A stretch of DNA of 12,833 nt from Dehalococcoidia bacterium (lineage in GTDB: Bacteria; Chloroflexota; Dehalococcoidia; GIF9; AB-539-J10): NCBI GenBank assembly GCA_030602865.1, contig JAUVYX010000006.1, forward strand, positions 1 to 12,833. Direction: 5' to 3'. Below the pieces are notes generated by a model. That model did not search any database. It had not been told where the DNA came from and was given only the letters and a program-made list of their open reading frames with translations. Within the stretch, counting starts at the first letter, position 1; each line of letters opens with the position of its first letter. This document shows positions 8,344 through 12,833 of this stretch, piece after piece. Made by a program: the position numbers and the translations under genes.

Positions 8344-9768
8344 TTAAGCGCTATATTGTTTAAGTGAATTGTCTATATAGGCTATATCACCATTTACAAT
8401 GGTTGCCATGATCTTACCTTTGAACTTGAATTCATCAAATGGTGTGTTTTTCCCTTTCGAGATAAACTTGGTGCTATCTACAATCCATTCCAGTTTCGGG
8501 TCGAATATTGTAATATTCGCGGATCTCCCTATCTTTAAAATTCCCAGTTTAGTAACCTTGCCTATTATCATTGCTGGTTCATAAGTAAGCTTTGAAATAA
8601 GCTTGATTAAATCTATTTTACCGGTATGAACTAACCCCATAAGGCAGCCAAAAGCAGTCTCAAATCCACTAACCCCGAAGGCGGCTAAGCTCAAATCGCC
8701 CTCTTTATCCAAAGAGGTGTGTGGGGCGTGATCAGTAGCAATAGCGTCAATTGTTCCGTCATTGAGTGCTTCAACCAAACAAGCGATATCGGCTTCTGTT
8801 CTTAAAGGCGGATACATTTTAGCGTTGGAATCATAAATAAGTGTGTCAAAATTAGTAAGCAGGCTCTGTTCATTATTGGGTAAGTAAGCTAAAGTATTGA
8901 CCGTTTCAGTTCCTGGTATGTTTTTAAACACTTTATCCTGAGTTAATGTAAGGTTGTGTGGTGTAACTTCTGCTGTAACCATTATTCCTTTTTCCTTGGC
9001 TATACGTATCATTGTAACCGATCCTTGTGTGCTGACATGAGAAATGTGGATTTTACTTTTAGTCAATTGTGCTAAAAGTAAATCACGTGCAACCATAACT
9101 TCTTCTGCTGCTGCCGGGATACCAATTACCCCGAGCTTTTCAGACACCCATCCCTCATTGATTACCCCTCCAGCACTCAATGCTTTATCCTCGCAGTGTT
9201 CCATAATAGGTAAGCCTAATTTAGCGCTACATTCAAGGGCACTGCGCATGAGCATTGAATTTGATACGCCATTGCCATCATCGCTGAAGGCAATAACTCC
9301 GGCCTCTGCCAGTTCAGCCATTTCTGTCAGTTCTTGTCCTTCTCTTCCTTTAGTGATGCAAGCTACAGGCAGGACATTGACAATCGCCTCTTTATTAGTT
9401 TTGTCAATAAGCCATTTGATAATTGACCGATTATCAAGCGGTGGAATTGTATTTGGCATACAACAAATAGTGGTGAACCCCCCTACCGCCGCTGCTTGTG
9501 TCCCGGTAATGATAGTTTCTTTGTTCTCATGACCTGGCTCCCTGAGATGACAATGGATATCAATAAAACCAGGGGTTATAATGAGCCCTGTAGCATCAAT
9601 TTTCAGTGCTGTCTCTGATTCATATTTATCTATGGGATTTGTTCCTTTGGTCATTGCTGCAATCTCGCCGTTTTTTATAATTAAGTCTCCCAATTGATCT
9701 ATGCCTTGTGCAACATCAATTATACGGCCTCCGTAGATAAGAACAGGTAGATGCTTGCTATTTTTCAT
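8344..9768 (-). CDS. pyrC: Dihydroorotase
   Basis: The enzyme cyclises N-carbamoyl-aspartate to dihydroorotate, step three of de novo pyrimidine synthesis. The 474-residue protein belongs to the amidohydrolase superfamily: 'GFIDIHCHLREPG' with metal ligands H72 and H74, 'FSDDG' of the type I bacterial form, H191 in 'EHCED', H244 in 'HISHVSTQG', and D346 in 'ATDHAPH'. All expected metal ligands are present. It is about 40 residues longer than typical bacterial PyrC. Much of the excess is an insert of roughly 30 residues between 'HNLTLT' and 'YPPLRTEAD'. The ATG overlaps the end of pyrB by 11 bases and has no strong Shine-Dalgarno sequence, consistent with translational coupling. Confidence 0.95.
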   Translation of the reverse strand: MKNSKHLPVLIYGGRIIDVAQGIDQLGDLIIKNGEIAAMTKGTNPIDKYESETALKIDATGLIITPGFIDIHCHLREPGHENKETIITGTQAAAVGGFTTICCMPNTIPPLDNRSIIKWLIDKTNKEAIVNVLPVACITKGREGQELTEMAELAEAGVIAFSDDGNGVSNSMLMRSALECSAKLGLPIMEHCEDKALSAGGVINEGWVSEKLGVIGIPAAAEEVMVARDLLLAQLTKSKIHISHVSTQGSVTMIRIAKEKGIMVTAEVTPHNLTLTQDKVFKNIPGTETVNTLAYLPNNEQSLLTNFDTLIYDSNAKMYPPLRTEADIACLVEALNDGTIDAIATDHAPHTSLDKEGDLSLAAFGVSGFETAFGCLMGLVHTGKIDLIKLISKLTYEPAMIIGKVTKLGILKIGRSANITIFDPKLEWIVDSTKFISKGKNTPFDEFKFKGKIMATIVNGDIAYIDNSLKQYSA

Positions 9769-11200
9769 TAGTATCTTTTGAGGTTTTTAATTCGAGTTGT
9801 GATTGACCAACGTAGCTGCTGGGCTCAAATCCTTGAGCTTGAGCTGAATTTGCAGAATCAAATAGAATCAGATTTTGAGATTTTATAATATTTATCCAGT
9901 GGCTATTCGCATTGTGATATTTTTTATTCTTTAACCCTCCTTCATGCCATTGTGAACTAGCAATATAGGGAGGATAATTTTCATGTTCACAATAGATACA
10001 AATTAATCTTAGAGGGGTGAGACTGATTATTTTAAATTCAGGCTTTATATATTTGATCTCCGTATCCTGGTTTGATACACATGATGGGTTATGGCATTTA
10101 AGCCCTGATTCTTTTTTATATGTTATATATTTCTGTCTTGTCAGTGTAGAAATATTTTCAGTTGTAGTGATTTTGTTACTTCCCAGAAGAAGTGAAATCA
10201 AAGCCATTCTAACAGGAACACCAAAGGCAGCCTGTTTGAAATACATGCTCCTGGAGTCAGCATCTACTTCATATGCTAGCTCATCTACCCGCGGCAAAGG
10301 ATGCATTACAAGAGTTTGTTTGAACTTCTTTCCCCTAAGTAGTTTCTTGTCTACTATGGGATAATCATCTCCTGCCTCCTGATCTTCTAAGTTAACCGGA
10401 TATCTTTCCTTTTGAAGCCTTGTAATATAAAGTGCGTCGACATTTGCCTCTGTTTCTATTTGAATGTTAACATCAGGCATCATAGCCAGTTGATGAGGGC
10501 TACCAGGGGTTATATAGATAGCGTTCAAAGGAAATACCCCTTTTTTTGTTTCTTGCTTTAAATCTTTGCTCTTTTTAAGAGTACCGTTATAATCTGTAAT
10601 TAATTTCCTAAGGACATGTTCCGGTATCTCAAGCCCTGGGTAGGATTGGAAAAGAATGGTTGCTCCAAATCTGGCCAGCGCGTAAGCTAGAGAATGTATA
10701 GTTCTGCCGTATTTAAGGTCACCACAGAGTGCAATTCTTAATCCCTCAATGCTTTGTCGCTCACTTTTTATAGTATAAAGGTCGCACAATGTTTGGCTGG
10801 GGTGCTCATGCCCTCCATCTCCTGCATTTATGACTGGGACATCAGCATAGTCAGCAACAACTCTGGCCGCTCCCTCCCATGGATGCCTGATAACAATTAT
10901 GTCGGCATAACTACCAACCACACGGGCCATATCAGCAATGCTTTCTCCTTTTGCTAGAGATGTTGAACCTATATCAACTGCACTTATTACATGTCCTCCT
11001 AGCCTGTGCATAGCTGCCTCAAAAGAAAGTCGTGTTCTCGTACTAGGTTCAAAAAATAAGCTGGCCATAATCTTGCCTTCACAAAGTGAACTTTGTTTTT
11101 CTATAGATTTGTTCATTACGTCAGCAAGTGAAAACAACCCCTCTATTTCATCGTTGGAGAAATCATTCAACGTTACCAGATCTCTATTCACCATATTCAT
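9758..11200 (-). CDS. pyrB: Aspartate carbamoyltransferase fused to a PyrI-type zinc domain
   Basis: The enzyme condenses carbamoyl phosphate with aspartate, the committed step of pyrimidine synthesis. Catalytic motifs are intact: 'FFEPSTRTR' (S53-R57), 'HPSQTLCDLYTI', 'GDLKYGRTIHSL' and 'MHPLPRVDE'. At 480 residues it far exceeds the usual 305-320. About 34 residues are inserted between 'PEHVLRKL' and 'VDALYITR'. After the catalytic part (to about 340) comes C369-X4-C374-X26-C401-X2-C404 in 'CHNPSC' and 'CIYCEHEN', closely matching the zinc domain of the regulatory chain PyrI. PyrI's N-terminal nucleotide-binding domain is absent. A polar tail of about 75 residues (405-480) is unrecognised. 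ATG at 11200 is preferred because GAGGAG lies 9 bases upstream; the in-frame TTG at 11206 is only 3 bases away. It follows pyrR by 14 bases. Confidence 0.93.
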   Translation of the reverse strand: MNMVNRDLVTLNDFSNDEIEGLFSLADVMNKSIEKQSSLCEGKIMASLFFEPSTRTRLSFEAAMHRLGGHVISAVDIGSTSLAKGESIADMARVVGSYADIIVIRHPWEGAARVVADYADVPVINAGDGGHEHPSQTLCDLYTIKSERQSIEGLRIALCGDLKYGRTIHSLAYALARFGATILFQSYPGLEIPEHVLRKLITDYNGTLKKSKDLKQETKKGVFPLNAIYITPGSPHQLAMMPDVNIQIETEANVDALYITRLQKERYPVNLEDQEAGDDYPIVDKKLLRGKKFKQTLVMHPLPRVDELAYEVDADSRSMYFKQAAFGVPVRMALISLLLGSNKITTTENISTLTRQKYITYKKESGLKCHNPSCVSNQDTEIKYIKPEFKIISLTPLRLICIYCEHENYPPYIASSQWHEGGLKNKKYHNANSHWINIIKSQNLILFDSANSAQAQGFEPSSYVGQSQLELKTSKDTNEK

Positions 11201-11214
11201 AAACAATTGCTCCT

Positions 11215-11775
11215 CTATATTCTGAAAAGTTGATTTTCTACATAGGGTATGATGATCACAGAATCTAAATTACCTATTTCTGTTAGTTTGACCCGTATGT
11301 TTTCCTTTCTGGAGCTTGGAATGTTTTTTTCTATATAATCAGCTCTGATGGGCGCTTCTCTATGACCACGATCGATTAATACCGCTAACTGAATATGTTT
11401 TGGTCGGCCAAGGTGAACCAGGGCATCCATAGCTGCCCGTATGCTTCTGCCTGTTGAAAGAACGTCATCTACAAGTACGACCGCATTACCAGAAATATTA
11501 ATAGAGACATTGTTTTCAGATTCTTTGTTTGAAGAATTTGCACCATAGTAGATGTCGTCAGGATAGTTTCGGAAATCTAAGGCTACAACTGGAACAATGA
11601 CTCTTTTAAAATTATGAATTAGCAGTGCTAGATGGTGGGCCAATGGCACCCCACAAGTAAACAGTCCTAGCAGAACTATGTTCTGATAGATTTTATTATT
11701 TTCTATAATTTCATGTGCAATACGAGTTAATGACCTGCTGATTTCCTGTGACGTCAATAGAATAGTCTCATGCAT
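11215..11775 (-). CDS. pyrR: PyrR regulator / uracil phosphoribosyltransferase
   Basis: PyrR binds pyr leader RNA in the presence of UMP and promotes attenuation; many members also have uracil phosphoribosyltransferase activity. The 186-residue product contains the PRPP-binding motif 'VVLVDDVLSTGRS' (99-111), then 'HIQLAVLIDRGHREAPIRAD' and 'EKNIPSSR', all very close to Bacillus PyrR. Two differences from Bacillus are visible: the early 'TRG' loop reads 'FTCG', and residues 80-95 form a polar, poorly conserved stretch. ATG at 11775 is chosen because homology starts there and GGGGG lies 7 bases upstream. An in-frame GTG at 11826 would add 17 residues encoded by the terminator hairpin and is unlikely. 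It is the first gene of the pyr cluster and lies directly behind its own attenuator. Confidence 0.95.
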   Translation of the reverse strand: MHETILLTSQEISRSLTRIAHEIIENNKIYQNIVLLGLFTCGVPLAHHLALLIHNFKRVIVPVVALDFRNYPDDIYYGANSSNKESENNVSINISGNAVVLVDDVLSTGRSIRAAMDALVHLGRPKHIQLAVLIDRGHREAPIRADYIEKNIPSSRKENIRVKLTEIGNLDSVIIIPYVENQLFRI

Positions 11776-11809
11776 AAAAAAACCCCCGACAATTAGCTGG
11801 CGGGAGGTT
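11776..11809 (-). terminator. Intrinsic terminator (attenuator) abutting the pyrR start
   Basis: On the minus strand, AACCTCCCGCCA (11809-11798) folds back on TGTCGGGGGTT (11791-11781) around a 6-base loop, with one mismatch and one bulged U, and is followed by seven T bases ending at 11776. The next base is the A of the pyrR ATG. The GGGGG of the 3' arm is also the only candidate Shine-Dalgarno sequence for pyrR, so the hairpin could block translation as well as end transcription. Confidence 0.75.
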
Positions 11810-11843
11810 ATTAAATATATACCCACTTACGATTATTCCACTT

Positions 11844-11863
11844 ACCAGTCTCCTCAGACTGGT
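11844..11863 (-). promoter_or_regulatory. PyrR-binding-loop-like hairpin
   Basis: In the leader, ACCAGUC-UGAGGA-GACUGGU forms a perfect 7-bp stem with a 6-base loop. Known PyrR binding loops have a short stem capped by a CNGNGA hexaloop, preceded by CCUUUAA; CCUUUAAA lies just upstream here (11871-11864). The loop keeps the terminal GA but has U and A where C and G are usual at positions 1 and 3. Its 3' arm (CUGGU) could instead pair with GCCAG of the downstream terminator, forming an antiterminator. Position and partner gene support the call. Confidence 0.65.
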
Positions 11864-11878
11864 TTAAAGGTTTTAATT

Positions 11879-11907
11879 ACTATAACAATCACACAACAAA
11901 AGAACAA
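11879..11907 (-). promoter_or_regulatory. Promoter of the pyr operon
   Basis: On the minus strand, TATAGT (11879-11884) is a good -10 box with an extended TGT directly before it. It lies 17 bases after TTGTTC (11902-11907), a weak -35 box. The start would fall near 11872, just before CCUUUAAA and the PyrR hairpin, giving a leader of about 97 bases. Confidence 0.55.
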
Positions 11908-11943
11908 CTATTACGTATTTGTTAGTTCTCAAATTCAATAAAC

Positions 11944-11973
11944 TTTCAGTTAGCCAGTTAACAAAACCTGAAA
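11944..11973 (-). terminator. Weak hairpin downstream of khpA
   Basis: TTTCAG (minus-strand 11973-11968) and CTGAAA (11949-11944) form a 6-bp stem around an 18-base loop, followed by GTTTATT. It lies about 30 bases past the khpA stop and before the pyr promoter, where a terminator would be expected. It is weak and has a poor U-tract. Confidence 0.25.
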
Positions 11974-12004
11974 TATGAACAAATTAACGAAGCTTTTAGA
12001 AATA

Positions 12005-12232
12005 TTAAATTATTTCTAGTCTGACTCTGGTATCTTCTTTTGCGGCTTTTACTCTAAGTAAAGTGCGCATAGCTTGAGCTACACGACCTTCCCTTCCAAT
12101 GACCCTTCCTTTATCCCCAGCGGCAACTTCAAGTTTAATCAATAATCCTTCGTCGCTTGTCTCTTCAGTAATACTTACCTGATCAGGCTCTACAACAATA
12201 GCTTTAACGATATATTCAAGTAGCTCTTTCAT
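12005..12232 (-). CDS. khpA: KH-domain RNA-binding protein KhpA
   Basis: This 75-residue protein is one KH domain of the KhpA (YlqC) family. These small RNA-binding proteins sit next to rpsP in many bacteria and in some form a pair with KhpB that affects cell division and RNA stability. The sequence begins 'MKELLEYIVKAIV', has the RNA-binding GxxG loop as G46-R-E-G49 in 'GRVIGREGR', and ends with the usual 'VRLEII'. The ATG at 12232 is chosen over an upstream in-frame start because AAGGAG lies 4-5 bases before it and family members start with MKEL; the longer form would overlap rpsP. It follows rpsP by 22 bases, so the two are cotranscribed. rimM and trmD, which often come next, are not present downstream. 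Confidence 0.92.
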   Translation of the reverse strand: MKELLEYIVKAIVVEPDQVSITEETSDEGLLIKLEVAAGDKGRVIGREGRVAQAMRTLLRVKAAKEDTRVRLEII

Positions 12233-12254
12233 CTTTCTCCTTTGTGGCTGATTA

Positions 12255-12521
12255 TTACTTTGAGGCTTGCTGCTTAAATTTATCGATGATGCCAAGTTTT
12301 CGCAGCATATTATTAACGGTTCCAGTAGGCTGAGCCCCTACGCCAAGCCACTTTAATGCTTTCTCTTCATTGATGTCGAAGCTTGCAGGTTCAGTCAAAG
12401 GATTGTAATGCCCAATTACTTCGATAAACTTACCATCACGAGGAGACAAACTATCTGCCACAACAACTCGATATATTGGTTTCTTTTTAGCGCCAATTCT
12501 GCGCAATCTAATCTTGACCAT
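12255..12521 (-). CDS. rpsP: 30S ribosomal protein S16
   Basis: The 88-residue protein is a full-length small-subunit protein S16, which binds 16S rRNA during 30S assembly. It opens with the canonical '[20 protein letters not shown]' and continues '[20 protein letters not shown]' and 'WLGVGAQPT'. The ATG at 12521 is fixed by homology; the open frame upstream to 12572 is not coding. There is no Shine-Dalgarno sequence before this ATG, but a strong promoter (12538-12566) should start transcription only about 10 bases upstream, so the mRNA is nearly leaderless. It is the first gene of the rpsP-khpA operon. The upstream region is interrupted by an insertion sequence rather than the ffh gene often found there. 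Confidence 0.97.
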   Translation of the reverse strand: MVKIRLRRIGAKKKPIYRVVVADSLSPRDGKFIEVIGHYNPLTEPASFDINEEKALKWLGVGAQPTGTVNNMLRKLGIIDKFKQQASK

Positions 12522-12537
12522 AATTAATACAAAACAC

Positions 12538-12566
12538 ATTATCCAATAAATTACGAATATTGTCAA
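12538..12566 (-). promoter_or_regulatory. Sigma-70 promoter of rpsP-khpA
   Basis: On the minus strand, a perfect -35 box TTGACA (12561-12566) is followed after exactly 17 bases by the -10 box GATAAT (12538-12543, five of six). The predicted start near 12531 leaves a 5' UTR of only about 10 bases before the rpsP ATG at 12521. Confidence 0.75.
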
Positions 12567-12677
12567 TATCACAAATTAATATATATGCTAAACAAACATA
12601 TTTAAATAGTATACATGTATATGATTAGAACAAAATATGCTTAGAATATTTAAATATCTATGTTGAAACTCCATGAT

Positions 12678-12711
12678 AATGTCCTCCAGGTAACTCGATA
12701 GAAATGTCCTC
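12678..12711 (+). repeat. Direct repeat AATGTCCTC x2 near the IS end
   Basis: AATGTCCTC occurs at 12678-12686 and again at 12703-12711, a 25-base period of roughly two and a half helical turns. A related GATAATGTC occurs at 12675-12683 and at 12811-12819 inside the transposase start. Repeats of this kind near an IS end usually bind the transposase. Confidence 0.5.
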
Positions 12712-12760
12712 TTTCCGAGAAGAATGATAAAGAATAGGCAACTCCAAAGGAGGTGCCTAA

Positions 12761-12833
12761 ATGGAAGGAGGAGCATTAGCCATGAGTCAGAGGGAACGCT
12801 GCCGTCTGGTGATAATGTCGAGGGTGCGAGATA
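12761..12833 (+). CDS. Transposase N-terminus (ISNCY-like), truncated by window end
   Basis: Only the first 24 codons are visible. The residues around 'MSQRERCRLVIMSRVRD' match the start of ISNCY/IS1202-type transposases, which begin with MSQ(K/R)ERDRL followed by a helix-turn-helix DNA-binding domain. ATG at 12761 has AAAGGAGG 7 bases upstream, and a second in-frame ATG at 12782 has GGAAGGAGGAG 8 bases upstream, so either may be used. The frame is open to the window edge. The catalytic domain is out of view, so whether the element is intact cannot be told. The family call rests on a short stretch. Confidence 0.65.
   Translation, partial: MEGGALAMSQRERCRLVIMSRVRD

Larger units (their letters stand above)
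12661..12833 (+). mobile_element. Left end of an insertion sequence (ISNCY-like), cut by the window edge
   Basis: The sequence right of about 12661 differs from the AT-rich rpsP upstream region and leads into a transposase start. A plausible terminal end begins at TGTTGAAACTCC (12661), followed by two copies of AATGTCCTC 25 bases apart, as expected of transposase-binding sites. The right end lies outside the window, so terminal inverted repeats and any target duplication cannot be confirmed and the left boundary is an estimate. Confidence 0.55.

Noticed and set aside
9044..9532. Plus-strand open frame of 162 codons opposite pyrC
   Set aside because: It is the antisense shadow of the dihydroorotase gene, whose motifs are unmistakable; the shadow shows no domain.
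11776..11826. Longer pyrR starting at GTG 11826
   Set aside because: The extra 17 codons run through the terminator hairpin and U-tract, have no good ribosome site and no PyrR homology.
12233..12295. N-terminal extension of khpA into rpsP
   Set aside because: The family starts at MKEL, a Shine-Dalgarno sequence precedes that ATG, and the extension is the rpsP C-terminus read in another frame.
12588..12776. Minus-strand open frame of 62 codons upstream of rpsP
   Set aside because: It crosses the presumed IS end, has low-complexity AT-rich codons and no recognisable domain; it is antisense to the transposase start.
1..12833. CRISPR array, toxin-antitoxin, phage or defence genes
   Set aside because: No regularly spaced repeats, integrase, nuclease or toxin-like genes were seen; apart from the IS end the genes are housekeeping.

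Overview
The window is AT-rich bacterial chromosome with ordinary housekeeping genes, plus the edge of an insertion sequence at its right end. Several things suggest a low-GC member of Chloroflexota (Dehalococcoidia-like): the pyrR-pyrB-pyrC-pyrK cluster, the MoxR/DUF58/DUF4129 cluster, a membrane-anchored SurA/PrsA-like foldase and the codon usage. No marker gene fixes the lineage, so this is an inference of moderate confidence.

Left part (1-3700). A small PRC-barrel gene on the minus strand is driven by a near-consensus sigma-70 promoter. It is divergent from a cysteine synthase gene (cysK). A minus-strand tRNA-Pro(GGG) with encoded CCA follows. Next come a plus-strand membrane-anchored protein with two tandem parvulin-like domains, and folE (GTP cyclohydrolase I).

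Middle and right part (3728-11907), all minus strand and read from right to left. A promoter at about 11879-11907 precedes a leader holding a PyrR-binding-loop-like hairpin and an intrinsic terminator. The terminator's U-tract abuts the pyrR start codon, so this looks like a PyrR attenuator. Then come pyrR, pyrB, pyrC and pyrK, closely packed. The pyrB product is an aspartate carbamoyltransferase fused to the zinc domain of PyrI but lacking PyrI's nucleotide-binding allosteric domain. After only 51 bases, with no terminator visible, the DUF58, DUF4129 and MoxR ATPase genes follow, so they may be read from the same transcript. carAB and pyrD are not in the window.

Far right (12005-12833). rpsP (ribosomal protein S16) and khpA (KH-domain RNA-binding protein) form a short minus-strand operon. 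Its textbook promoter lies so close to the rpsP start that the mRNA should be almost leaderless. Beyond it, on the plus strand, is the left end of an insertion sequence with the first codons of an ISNCY-like transposase, cut by the window edge.

No wholly new system is evident. The items most worth a second look are the truncated PyrB-PyrI fusion, the compact and slightly non-canonical pyr attenuator, the loss of the conserved histidines from both parvulin domains, and the near-leaderless rpsP transcript.
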